Assembly (NCBI RefSeq): GCF_001039355.2
Contig: NW_019775933.1
Span: 99,268-163,267, forward strand
Direction of reading: 5' to 3'
From: Lingula anatina
Taxonomy: Eukaryota > Brachiopoda > Lingulata > Lingulida > Lingulidae
Length of the DNA: 64,000 nucleotides
Below the pieces are notes generated by a model. It searched no databases, was not told the origin of the DNA, and was given only the letters and a program-made list of their open reading frames with translations. Shown here piece by piece: positions 48,305 through 59,026 of this stretch; position 1 is the first letter of the stretch, and every line of letters begins with the position of its first letter. A program made the position numbers and the translations under genes.

Positions 48305-48978
48305 GCAGAAGAAGAAGAATAAAGAAATTTTGATTTGAGAATGTCCTAAAAGGCAACAGGTATAACTAAATTGTTTTGCTGTTGATGACAACTTCAGCTG
48401 CCTTATGTTGTTGACTTAATTTCACTTGAATACTGATACAACAAACTAAAACTGTTTTCTTCCAACTAGCCATATATATGACTTGCTACAAAAATGGACA
48501 TGGAACCACCCTAAAACTGGAACTGTATCACAAGGCATCACAACCAGCTTTTAAGGCACACTGAGATTCTTAAATGAAAAGACTAACTGTTAAATGTATA
48601 TATACAGTGCACTGTGTTTTTTAAAGAAATAAGAGTGTATCAAAGCTGAAATAAACTTTGTTCTTTGAGTAAAGAAAACTACCGTGAGGATACTGAAAAT
48701 GTGACTTACACGTAAAATTCAATGAGTGTAACAATACCAAGTGTCTCAGTTTATAAGTAGTGGCCAGTTCCCAACAGAGACTGCTTAAATCACAGTAGCG
48801 ACCAGTTTCAGTCACTTTCACATAGGCTTTGAACATCATAGCTCCATTGCATGACGTGCTACAAACTTAATGATCCATTTACCCCCAGCTAATATGATAT
48901 CAAATAAACAAGCCTCCTTCCAGTGAAGTGAAATAAAATCAGTCATCTCGGCTACTGACCGTCAAGACTGGCTTTTGA

Positions 48979-49020
48979 CTTTTTTTTTTTTTTTTTTTTT
49001 TTTTGAGGGGCGGGAGGGGT
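48979..49020. repeat. Long T-run followed by a G-rich tract
   Basis: About 25 T, then GAGGGGCGGGAGGGG. Confidence 0.9.
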
Positions 49021-49455
49021 TATACACTGGAGGAATTGTCCATTTCTTTGTTTTGGAATTTGGTAAGACCTGTTTAGACCAGAGAAAATGAATAAAATGG
49101 TTAACAAGGCCAATAAGGCCTTGTATTTTTGATAGTGGAATCACCATGTGTACACAACGCCAAGTAGGTTTGCCAAAACATGAAAGGTAGGCAGATTAAA
49201 TTCACTCCTGCCATGGTATTGGTGGAACCCCATTCCATCCACTTCAACCTCCAAGTATACCTATACCATAAATGCAATTCATGGCTCACAAAATAATAAA
49301 GAGATAAGTGGTTTTCACAATAACAGGTGAAGAACTACGCTAAAATGGCACTCTAAACACATCAGTGCATCTGAGTATCTGTATATTGGTTAAAATTCCA
49401 TAAATCATGTTATGCCACCTCGTGAATGAATGATGCAAGCTATTAAGATGCACTA

Positions 49456-49625
49456 GGGGCTCATTCCCATAGAAACTATATACGTACACAGATTGATACA
49501 AGTCTGCGAGGACTGTGGCTAAATGCAATCAGTTTTACTGATTAACAGAAAAGCTGGAGATTATATCAGTATGTTGGAAACAAGAGGCAGCATGTTAATC
49601 TATTGATCTGTTAAATCGACAATTC
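49456..49625 (+). mobile_element. Family 1 (subfamily 3) MITE, right end lost
   Basis: Begins 'ggctcattcccatagaaac' and runs to 'gcatgttaatct' without the closing inverted end. Confidence 0.6.
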
Positions 49626-49767
49626 TGAAAAAAAAACTCATCTTTGGCTCTATGAGTTGAAGTCACAGTTTTGCTGCAAAAAGTAAACTTATGCCATTAC
49701 ATCAATGTTTATCAAGTGTTTGTCAAGTGACAATTCACTAGTTACCTATCTTTTCAATTTTTACACA

Positions 49768-50574
49768 CTATATTTCAGTAGCCGTTGCCCCAGCTATTCT
49801 GTCCACAGTGTGGATTTCACTGCCCAGTTTTGTGTGGTGATGACCCGATATCGTTTCCATTGTCTCATCCTCACTTGGACGCACAGACCTCAGGAAAAGT
49901 GCTACCACAGTAAAAGTTGCAGCATTTACTGGAAAGGCCCTTAGTAGAGTAGAGTTTAGCCCAGTCCATAAGCACCCATGCCCTTCAGCTTTAATAGATT
50001 TTTGGAAACAGTCATAAGCATTTTTATACTGATTTTGACCACTACCCCCATCAGCTTGTATCCGAGACTTGATAACATCAACAGGGTAAGTAGCAATCCA
50101 CGAAGCCATACCACTGAAGCCCCCCGCCATTAACAAGCCTAACATACTCACATCATCATCAGGTTGCTCTACCATCTTTCTACACAAATACTCATAAGTA
50201 GCAAAATAAATTCCAAAACTGGGTGTTTCTCTCACAACGGTGAGAGTAAAACCTTTAAACACCCCAGGAATCCCATGTGCTTTGTAGATCTTCCTCAGGC
50301 AATCAATTGGGCCTGTATACAAATGTTTTGTGCTTTTGAACTGTGTTCTTGATTCACCCTGCCCTTGAATCTGCATCCTTGTTTTGGCCAGTTCCATGGG
50401 ACTACACACTACAGACTGTACAAGACCAGCTGTAGCACCTGCCAAGAAGTGGCTCTTTAGTGTATCTGGATTTGCCATTCTTCTCTGAACATTTCCTTGG
50501 ACTCCAAAGACTATGGCATTGATAAGTGCTAATCCGTAAAGTGGAGAAGCCATCCCCTTGTATAATCCAAGTGC
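49768..50574 (-). CDS. SLC25A29: SLC25A29 copy 2, exon 4
   Basis: 268 codons plus stop, same boundaries as copy 1 exon 4. Ends in IAGATATEI. Confidence 0.97.
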   Translation of the reverse strand, partial: ALGLYKGMASPLYGLALINAIVFGVQGNVQRRMANPDTLKSHFLAGATAGLVQSVVCSPMELAKTRMQIQGQGESRTQFKSTKHLYTGPIDCLRKIYKAHGIPGVFKGFTLTVVRETPSFGIYFATYEYLCRKMVEQPDDDVSMLGLLMAGGFSGMASWIATYPVDVIKSRIQADGGSGQNQYKNAYDCFQKSIKAEGHGCLWTGLNSTLLRAFPVNAATFTVVALFLRSVRPSEDETMETISGHHHTKLGSEIHTVDRIAGATATEI

Positions 50575-53500
50575 CTAAAAACATACCATGGTTCACAAAT
50601 TGTATACTAGTAATTTCCAAAAAAAAGAAAAATGCATTTACATACCAATATCTCAAATGCTGACTGAAAGAGTTATTAGTATTTCGTGATATCATAGAGA
50701 AAGTCATGGTGAAAACTCTGAAGGTATTGATGGAAATTTGGATCAGCTTAAATCTATATGCTGTTGATCCTGTCAAAATATTGTCGACCCAAATATTTGT
50801 TCGTTACACATCACATAAAACATTAATTTTAATTCAATAGTACTGGAACATGATTACAGTGATTAAAGCAATTTCTTTCACAAATATGTATTTAGTAAGA
50901 GTAAGATATAAAGTCCAACTTAATAAATCTGTGTTCATTAAAAATCATGAATATACTTTTAAGTATATTCATGATTATTAATGAACATGATTTTTAAAAA
51001 GTGAAAACTATTTGGACATGCAAAAAAGGGAGTTGAAAAATATTGCAGGTTTACTGTCTATTTGGTCTAATAAATGCATGAATTTTACCAAAACTGATGG
51101 CCTGACCTCATCAGTAAATAAAGGTATGGCAGGGCTGGAGCAAATGTCACATTGTGACCTAAATATTTGATTGCACGGCCCTCATTGAATCAACCCTCTG
51201 ACCACAGGGGTTGGAAGTTACCTTTTACCCTTAGCAAAACATCAGGCCTGCTGCAAATTCGAAGTGAAATTGCAGCAAATTTGCTTGCAATATAGCTACA
51301 AATTAGCAGAAATAAATTTTTTCTTGCAAAATAGTGCACACTCGTTGCTACAACCAGATGTGCCATCCCCACAGGGGCCTTGCAATTAAAACCCGAAGCC
51401 AAGATTTAATCCATGTGGAGGCTTGGAGACCATTAGGAAATTACGTGGGGTCTGTCATATTCAGTCAGCAGATCGGTTAGTCTGTGGATCATCTGTTTTG
51501 AATATGACCTAAGAGTAGACAAGATGATCATCTCAATTCCCACAGGGTCTCTTCTTCAATTTTGTACACTATACTAGAGACCCCTGTGATATCAGAGGAT
51601 ACATCAAATCCCAGTAAAGATCTTATTTAAAGCTAATGTGTATGCTACTGTAGGCTTAAAAACTCATAGGTTCAGGCCTTATAAATGGATTAGGCGTTTA
51701 CTAGCACTACCTGCAGATCTTTGAGCACTTACACCCGTATTAACCACCTAACCCACAAATTAACCAGCACTACTAGAGCGGATAAATGTTAGTGCTAGCT
51801 ATCCATTTGTTGGTGCTAAATAATTGTAAGGTGTGCTGGTTCGTTTGTGGGTTTGGTGGTTAATATGGGTGTTTGTAGTAAAAATGGGTAGTGTTAATAA
51901 ATTCTTAAACCATTTATAAGGTCTAGGGTTATTATCAATATCAACATTTATGTTTATAAACTCACAGATTCTTTTGCTACAATGGTCCTGAAGCATTCAA
52001 AAGTCCCTTTATAAAGACGTTTTGCTGGATCTTGTGTTTGTAGCCGTACCTGAAATAAATAAAACAACTCTTATCTAGACCAGACAGGATGTTTTTTGTC
52101 AGTTATCAAGTATTGAAGATCTTTACAAGCCTGTGTGAAGTTGTGAACCCGTGACATTGCTCAGTAACATGTTCACTTGTTATTACGCAATATGATACCA
52201 CCAAGATCTCCAAGGGGATTGTCGCAAAATTGCATTCAGATTAAGCATTTTAGGTGTCTGGCATTCCTACTGAAGCTGCATAATGATAGTTAATTGCTCC
52301 CTTAAAGCTTCAGTAGGCATGCCGGACATCATAGCCGCTTATGGTGCTTATTATTTAGGGAGAAACCCCTTTGAGATGAGTTAATCCTGCTAGATCGATC
52401 TAGATATGGGAATGGGGTCACAGAGAAACTTCAAACCCAAAACATACTTGACTTCAAAAATGAAACAAGTAGGCCGACATACAGAGAGACAGACACTGAT
52501 TAGCATGCAAATTCTTAATTATCATTCTGGTGATTATGTCAAGATCAAAGGAAACACGACCATTTCATGGTCCAGCTAAAAAACCCTGACACAATGACAG
52601 TGTTTTCCAAACATAACATGGGCATTATTCTGATGTAAATGCATTATATATTCACATTTGCTAGTCTCTCATAATCCACAAAGGAATAATATTAATACTT
52701 CTGTCACTAATGGCTTCTCACCACATTCTAGAGTATTTAAATTATAGTCCAGGCTCAGTTTCATAATACAGTACAAAATTATCTCACACCAAGTCCACTG
52801 TAATTCTTTTGCTATTGAGCTTTGTTTTGAATCTTTTTGAGTCCATCAAATTGCACAACAGTTTGTTATTCAGAACACTAATATAATTTACCTTCACAGT
52901 ATCAAATGGATGGCCAACCAGAACCCCAGCACACCCTGTAACAATAAACATGCAATGACCACAAAGAACCAGGGGTATTCACAGTTACAAAAATATAATT
53001 TTTTGTTACATATACAAGATGGAAATACATGACATCTGCAAATAAATATTAAAGAACTCAGTTTATGCGGCTAGCTTAATAAACACAAGTGCATGCATCC
53101 GGTTCATAGTTTATCGTAAGTGGTATTTGCATTCCGACTAACACTGATTACTCATACAACTAGTGGCTGTTCTATTATATTGGTAGACAAAATCACTTTT
53201 GTTTTTGGTATATGCTGGTATATTATAGAGTCACTTGTGTAGTGTTATATGGTTGCAGCAGCTAAAATTCAGACTCGGTCATGATTTTTTTTTTTTTGGG
53301 GGGGGGGGAGGGGAGGGGATTTTGAATCCAAAATTTGGGCTATTTTTGAGCATAAAAATGGACTCAAAACAGCAGCATCAAGATTCTTCCTGGGGTCAAG
53401 ATTTTCCGATTTATTTAAATTAAAAAAAAAAAAATTAGGGTCAGCAGCACTTACTGATCAGATTATTAATTTGGTTTGTCCTAATCAAAATTTTAAAGTT

Positions 53501-54041
53501 TTAAAAATTGACTTCCATGCAGTAAACAGAACAGGAGACACTGACCCCACATCTTTCACATAAATCAATGCAAAGAACTCTAACATTAAAGCTATCTGAA
53601 CATCCTATCTGCATTTTCACATTTGGGAGGTTTGGTAAATAACAAATCATACATTGATAGCTGATGCAATACCGATTGTCATTGTAAAAAAAAAAAAAAA
53701 AAAAAAAGGAAAAACAGCCCATTAAAACATTAGGATAGAACTGAAGTGATGCTTCTAAATCAGTTGTTTGTGTTTGCATGGCAATTTTTTTGGCAAGAAC
53801 AAAGTAATTCCACACAATTTCTCCCAAAACAAAAACAATATTTTAATCAACATTATCTCAATATTTTTTCAGTAAGATACAATCACGTTTTTTTTTAGTA
53901 TGCAAAAAAGGGTGGGGGGCTCTTAACTGTTATAAACCGTGCTGCGTATATACTACATTATCTTCTTTTAAAATTAAAACATAAAATAGTGTAGAGAATA
54001 TATGTACCTCCAAGGCAGCCCGCCACAAAATCCAGCGCCAT
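49768..54041 (-). CDS. SLC25A29: SLC25A29 copy 2, mitochondrial basic amino acid carrier
   Basis: Paralogue of the gene at 38168-43374 with the same four exons and phases (minus): 54008-54041, 52892-52935, 51966-52049, 49768-50574. All three signatures (HPFDTVK, SPMELAK, YPVDVIK), RETPSFGIYF and LLRAFPVNAATF are intact, with no stop or frameshift, so it should be functional in the inner mitochondrial membrane. About 19 of 261 last-exon residues differ from copy 1. Examples are VQSVVCS for VQCVVCS and GIPGVFKGF for GIRGVFKGF, plus changes in the loop after the third signature and in the tail. It lies head-to-head with the carrier gene at 57086, 3.0 kb between start codons. Confidence 0.95.
50934..50986. 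repeat. Short AT-rich hairpin
   Basis: 'ttcattaaaaatcatgaa' with 'tatact' pairs with 'agtata' and 'ttcatgattattaatgaa'. The paralogous site (39245-39275) has only the left arm. Confidence 0.75.
51966..52049 (-). CDS. SLC25A29: SLC25A29 copy 2, exon 3
   Basis: 28 codons, VRLQTQDPAKRLYKGTFECF then RTIVAKES. Three residues differ from copy 1 (N/D, G/E, I/V). The donor is GTGAGT. Confidence 0.95.
52185..52424 (+). mobile_element. Palindromic MITE, family 1 (subfamily 2)
   Basis: Inner 'atctccaaggggattgtcgc' and 'gggagaaacccctttgagat'; middle 'agttaattgctcccttaaag'. Lies in intron 2 of SLC25A29 copy 2. Confidence 0.7.
52892..52935 (-). CDS. SLC25A29: SLC25A29 copy 2, exon 2
   Basis: 44 bases, (G)CAGVLVGHPFDTVK; same splice sites as in copy 1. 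Confidence 0.95.
53286..53312. repeat. T-run to G-run junction (paralogue of 41.28 kb)
   Basis: About 12 T then 10 G, followed by 'aggggaggggat' and 'ttgaatccaaaatttgggc' as in copy 1. Confidence 0.9.
54008..54041 (-). CDS. SLC25A29: SLC25A29 copy 2, exon 1
   Basis: MALDFVAGCLG, identical in protein to copy 1 exon 1; ends in phase 1 before GTACAT. Confidence 0.92.
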
Positions 54042-54469
54042 AATTCCTTGTTTTCTGCTAAATGCTCTACCACATTACCCTTATTCGCTTCTCTCGATCT
54101 TTCACTTTCAGATGCACTAGAGATCAGTAGTTGTTTATCTCAAGATATTGAGTCACATCTCATATTTTTATCTACGACCTTGTACTCCAAACTGGATGGC
54201 AATGACGCTAGCTGTTCAGGCTGCTGCAGGCCAAGGTCAGATGTCTTTGTTTTCAGGGCAGTTATTGGCTAAGATTTCTGATATGGAGGTGTGTCCGCAT
54301 GGATTAACCACTTGTGTTGTCTTTCTTTTATGGGATAAGACTACTAAAGACGTGCTAAAAGTAAGATTTGTGAGCATAAAACTTATCGAAAATATACCCC
54401 CTTTGCTATAACTTTTCAACAGTTATCATTCCATATTTGAAGGATTTGTTCATAATCGTTTCACGAGTC

Positions 54470-54607
54470 AAACGATTTTCGTGTTTCATAATTTCGGTGT
54501 TCCACGCTTGCCGGTTTCGGAGGCGGAGACAAGCGAATACACACGAAAGTCAGCGAGCCACAGCAACCAGGAGGTCAGTCAGTCTATCCACCGGCAAACT
54601 GACCTGG
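54470..54607 (+). promoter_or_regulatory. Candidate non-coding first exon or promoter of the 57-kb carrier gene
   Basis: A local rise in CpG ('acgagtcaaacgattttcgt', 'ttcggaggcggagacaagcg') ends in a good donor, CTGG|GTAAGG, at 54607. A matching acceptor (TTTTCCAG) lies at 57032-57039, just before the start codon. No TATA box seen. This is inference only. Confidence 0.3.
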
Positions 54608-54744
54608 GTAAGGTTGTTAAGTACATTGTAGAGCATCCGTAAATGGTACATATACACACTGCATTTAAGCATGATTGTCACTATTTTTTGCCTACTGATT
54701 TGTCTGTTTGTTTTGATGAAGATAAGAGACGCACGACTCAAACA

Positions 54745-54930
54745 TACCGGTGTAACGAAACGGAGGGTCCCTGTAACAGAAAGTTCGCCCTCCATTTAGT
54801 TATAATGGTTAGGGTTAGCCTGACCTACTGTAAGTGGGTCAAAATTTAGGTCGAGACTTACCTGCACAAATGAATGGGAAGCGGACTTTCTGTCATGGGG
54901 ACTCTGTCACGTTACACCGGTATATACTGG
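54745..54930. mobile_element. MITE with ACCGGTGTAACG ends
   Basis: 'taccggtgtaacgaaacgga' and 'ctgtcacgttacaccggtat' form the ends; 'agaaagttcgcc' and 'ggactttctgtc' pair further in. Confidence 0.75.
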
Positions 54931-55149
54931 AATAATAATTAAGTCACTTGTGAAGTTGTGACATAGAATCTACCGGTATATGTATAGGCAAACGTGAAGT
55001 CTAGACTGGATATGCAACATTTTCATTCTGAAGTCTAATAATAGGTGCTTGGTCTTTATTTCAGGATCATTTCTGTTTTACACATATTTTAATTTATTAC
55101 TTTATTATTATTATTATTATTGACGTTATTATTTGTTACATAGATTTTA

Positions 55150-55462
55150 TTTCTCCCTAAGCCGATTGCAGTCTGATCCATCTCTGTGGGAGATTCTCCC
55201 TTAGAGCAATCATGTGAAAATCCCCTGCAAAGCTGGATCAATCCAGGTACAATGTTTGACATTTTACACAGTCATAAACTTTTACGAACCCTCTGCATGA
55301 GGCAATGCATGCCATAGGAGTATACATGTAAATGCTTTTGGAGAATCTCCCACAGAGATGGATCAGACTGCAATCGGCTGACTGCAATTAAGCGTGAACC
55401 CCAGGGAGATAGGGCGATCTAAATCTTAATTTCTGGATCGATCTAAATCTCTGGGAATGCAG
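55150..55462. mobile_element. Composite of family 1 MITE pieces
   Basis: 'gccgattgcagtctgatcca' with 'ctctgtgggagattctcc' returns inverted at 55340-55378. The right 90 bases are the end of a subfamily 1 element ('gtgaaccccagggagatagg', 'taaatctctgggaatgcag'). Confidence 0.6.
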
Positions 55463-55475
55463 CCTTTGAGACCAT

Positions 55476-55724
55476 TTCCAGAGCCTATCGTACTAACTTT
55501 GGATCGATCTATTTCCAAGGGGATTCTCACTAAATTGCTATCAGGTTAAGCAGCTTAGATGTCTCGCATGCCCACTGAAGCTGTTAGAGGGTAATTATCT
55601 ATCATTTAGCGGCTTCAGTAGGCGTGCCAGACATCTAAGCTATTTAAGCTAAAAGCAATTTAGCGAGAAACCTCATGGAGATGGGTTGATCCTGTTAGAT
55701 CGATCTAGGCATGGGAACCCAGTC
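55476..55724 (+). mobile_element. Palindromic MITE, family 1 (subfamily 2)
   Basis: 'ggatcgatctatttccaagg' and 'gagatgggttgatcctgtta' ends; middle 'gggtaattatctatcattta'. Best preserved of its subfamily. Confidence 0.8.
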
Positions 55725-55892
55725 TTTATTTGCCCCATACCCAATTTTGTATCTGGTCAATACAAACTTGATCTGGGGCAGTTGGTACTGATTATCGTCT
55801 GCAAGTATGCATCGAATTATGAACAGAAAAGGGAACAGTTTATAATGTGCCTGTCTACTATACTTGTGAAGATGCTGAAGGGATAACCAGCT

Positions 55893-56134
55893 ATGACCCC
55901 ATTTTAATTCACACCAACAATCTATGTAAATCAATCCAGGGACTGCCCAGAGTGCAATCAGCTTATCTGAATGACACACCTCCTTATGTATCCAACATAC
56001 TTGTGTAATCACCAGCTTTTCTGTATTCTACTTAATGTCAGGAGGAGGCATGTTAATCTGATTGCATTCAGCAAGAGTCCCTGCGGTGTTGGATTACTTC
56101 ACATAGACCAATGATGTCTATGGGAATGGGCCTC
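55893..56134 (-). mobile_element. Palindromic MITE, family 1 (subfamily 3)
   Basis: Carries 'ttgcattcagcaagagtccc' and ends 'tgtctatgggaatgggc'; the left end has decayed. Confidence 0.65.
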
Positions 56135-56202
56135 TGAAATGTAATTTATTTTGGCAAAATAGATAATAAGTAAATGTGACAAATAAATAAATGTAACTTG
56201 CT

Positions 56203-56550
56203 TAAAGCAATAATAACTCTTTGTTTCGGCCAAAAAATGAATTTTCCTGGAGTAAACAACAATTTTCCCATACTTACCAATGGTTAATGAATCCATTTTT
56301 ACATTCAAAGTTAGTCCCTGGTTTTTTTCTAAAAAGTTTGGTTTTTTGTTAAAATCTCTTAAGAGATTTTAACAGAGTATAGCCATCAATGGAGGTCACG
56401 TGGTCTAAAGACAAGTTCAGATATCAGAATAAAAGCTATAACTGCTGTTTTTGTGGTAAAACAGAATAAATTATATTTCTATGAGTTATTCACAAGGTTT
56501 TTATTGTGAAATATAGATCTCATACGAAGAGTTATTATCCCTTTAAATTA
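56203..56550 (-). mobile_element. MITE, family 2, copy C (inverted)
   Basis: Ends 'taaagcaataataactcttt' and 'gaagagttattatcccttta'. A perfect 26-base palindrome centred on CTTAAG is at 56348-56373. Confidence 0.8.
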
Positions 56551-57085
56551 TGAAAAAAATATATATCAAGTAGGTATCAGTATGCATTTTATACCAGTAG
56601 ACCTTGCAATATTGTATTTAAAACAAGAGTATATATTAGGGGAGAGTAGAGTAGCAGGCAGGGGTACATCAGTCATAAGAAGTCCTTCTTCAGATAAGAT
56701 ACCATACCCTGTACTCGATGTTCCCACAATGTTTCAGTGAACATGTGCTCTATGTTCTGCTGCACAAACATTCTTTATAATGGAAGTCAAATGGCTTTGG
56801 AAATACCAAACTTGTGAGCATGATTTTGTTATTTTAATCCAGATTTTAAGTTAAAACGAGTTGTAATAACATATCTACCAAGCAGTTGGTTGCTGCATAG
56901 GTCAAGTACAAGGTGCTGATTTGACTTTTAAGGTTGTTAGATTCTCTCATTGCTTTCTTTCAGATATACCATCCAGTTTTTTATGGGTTGCATTTTGGTG
57001 ATGTATGAAGTATTTCAAAATGACTGTTTTGTTTTCCAGAAAATGCCCTAGGTAATATTGGATTCAACAGAGAGCAATACTTGGG

Positions 57086-57134
57086 ATGGATGCCACTGGT
57101 GGTGTGAACGATTACATAGCAGGATGTTTAGGCG
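57086..57134 (+). CDS. Carrier gene exon 1
   Basis: MDATGGVNDYIAGCLG, ends in phase 1 at GTAAAA. It resembles the SLC25A29 first exon (VAGCLG). Confidence 0.85.
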
Positions 57135-58991
57135 GTAAAATACCTGATTATACAATCAATTTGGGTAGATGATGTAACTTCACCAAATAGTTTTATTTTA
57201 GATGCTATTTTTTCAGTTGAGTGTAGGATATTATTAGTATTTAAGACTTTTTTTAAATATAACTTGCTTGTCAAAAGATTTTGAAGCTGTTTGTTTTCTA
57301 AATTTGGAAAATATGTGTATTAGTATAGATGCCAATAGTAAAATGAGGTAAAATGGTGTAAATTCTTATCTAGAAAATATATTTGGTTGCTTTTTCTGTA
57401 GTCCTAGGGCTTCTAAACACTGCTGTTTTAGGGTTTGGTTTCCTAGTACGGTTGAAGTTCATTGTATTAGAAGAATAGTTGCTTTCTTTGCGTTCATTAT
57501 TATTTGTTTTTATTTAGGAATAGCAGGGCTTGTTGTAGGGCATCCCTTTGACACAACTAAGGTATACTCAAATTTTCTCATAGTAAATTGGTTAAATTTT
57601 TATTTTTATACATCCTTTTATTTTTTATTATTCATCATTCTTTATATGATTTTTCTTTGCAACTATAATTTTTAATCATATTATTTTAATTAGTGATGAG
57701 AGACCTTTTTTTTCATTAAAAGATCAAATGTTGTGAAAGCAGTGTGTGTGTGTGTGTGTGTGTGTGTATGCGTGCATGCTTACTTGCCTTTTGTCAAAAG
57801 CATACCAAAGTGTGAATTTTTTGTTAGGTATATCGACATAGATTTATTGCTTTTCTTTTCATTTTCACTGAAACTTCCACCTTTGTATGCTTCATTAAAG
57901 GTCAATGAATTTGTTATTTTATAAGTGAAGAGAAGAAGAAGCAATTTTTTTTGGACAAACTTGTAAAACAAAATGAACCAATATGGTGCAATTCCAACTA
58001 TGCCTAGTAAAATATCTTTTCTCAACACAGATATCTTTGAATTTTGAGTACAGTAAATTGTCTGCATCTGAATTGTTCTTGTCTGACAGAAAAAAGATCA
58101 AATGAAGTCCTTGAAGTATTTTGCAATATTTATAGTATTTGTATTAAGACTGTGTTGTTTAAATTGGCTTCTTTTGTATGTTATTAGGTTCAGATGCAAA
58201 CCCAGCTGGCAGGCCATCATTACAAAGGTACATGGGATGCAATCAAGAACATCTATCATCATGGTCTGGTAAGATGCGATAGAAATTTCTTGAACTATGA
58301 TAACAACCACTTAATTCACACATTCTGAAAAATTGACTTGTCCAAACAGAATTGTACTGGCTATGGGTGTTGGACCAGTGGCTAACTTCACAGACTGCAT
58401 ACTTTTCATTCTTAGACTTTCATCAACAAGAATGGCCACCTATTTCAAAAAATGTTTTAATCTATTTTATCAACAAATGGTATTTTTGGAAAAAAAAGAT
58501 GGGGTTTTGTAGTTCTTTTGTGTGCGTCATAGGTGATTTTTTTTTTTTTGGGGGGGGGGGGCAGAACTGAATCCATCAATTTCCTTTGGATCCACCTACG
58601 AACGTAATTCAAAAAGTTTGAGATATCAGTTTATTTGCTATACAAGGAGCATTAACCGTTACTTTAAAGACAGACAATAAAACATTTTTTCAGGGAAGGG
58701 GCTTCTTCCGTGGGCTTTCATTTCCACTGGTTTCATATGGGGCTATTAATTCAGTCTTCTTCGGTGTGTATGGAAACAGTCTCCGTTGGTTGCATCCAGA
58801 CACCACAACTCAGCCTTCCTATAGAGACATTTATATAGCTGGATGCATTGGGGGTACTGCCCAGTTGGCTATTGCTTGTCCCGTAGATGTAGTAAAAGTG
58901 GTGCTGCAGTCTCAGATACCACACGGTAACGGTAAGTAGCCAGTGGCTCCATAGCCAACTTTATCTCAAAATGGTATTCAATGGTATAGCT

Positions 58992-59026
<35 letters not shown>

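Larger units (their letters stand above)
43375..49767. other. Spacer between the two SLC25A29 genes
   Basis: Holds the 5' flank of copy 1, a MITE at the duplication junction (43709-43872), a copy of the CPSF2 last intron (43873-46765) without its exon, and the 3' flank of copy 2. The only open frame of note is 45961-46188, of unknown nature. Confidence 0.7.
46925..54370. repeat. Segmental duplication unit 2, right part (SLC25A29 copy 2)
   Basis: Counterpart of 36200-43690. Between 46765 and 46925 the copy skips the 4.1 kb that in unit 1 holds CPSF2 exon K and its 3' flank. Confidence 0.9.
54042..57085. other. Divergent intergenic region between two carrier genes
   Basis: The left 330 bases match the upstream flank of SLC25A29 copy 1. 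Then come a CpG-containing stretch (54470-54610), a MITE with ACCGGTGTAACG ends, three family 1 elements and one family 2 element. Both flanking genes are transcribed outward, so at least two promoters lie here. Confidence 0.7.

Noticed and set aside
54801-54816. GGTTAGGGTTAG telomere-like motif
   Set aside because: Only about two units, inside a MITE; not a telomeric array.
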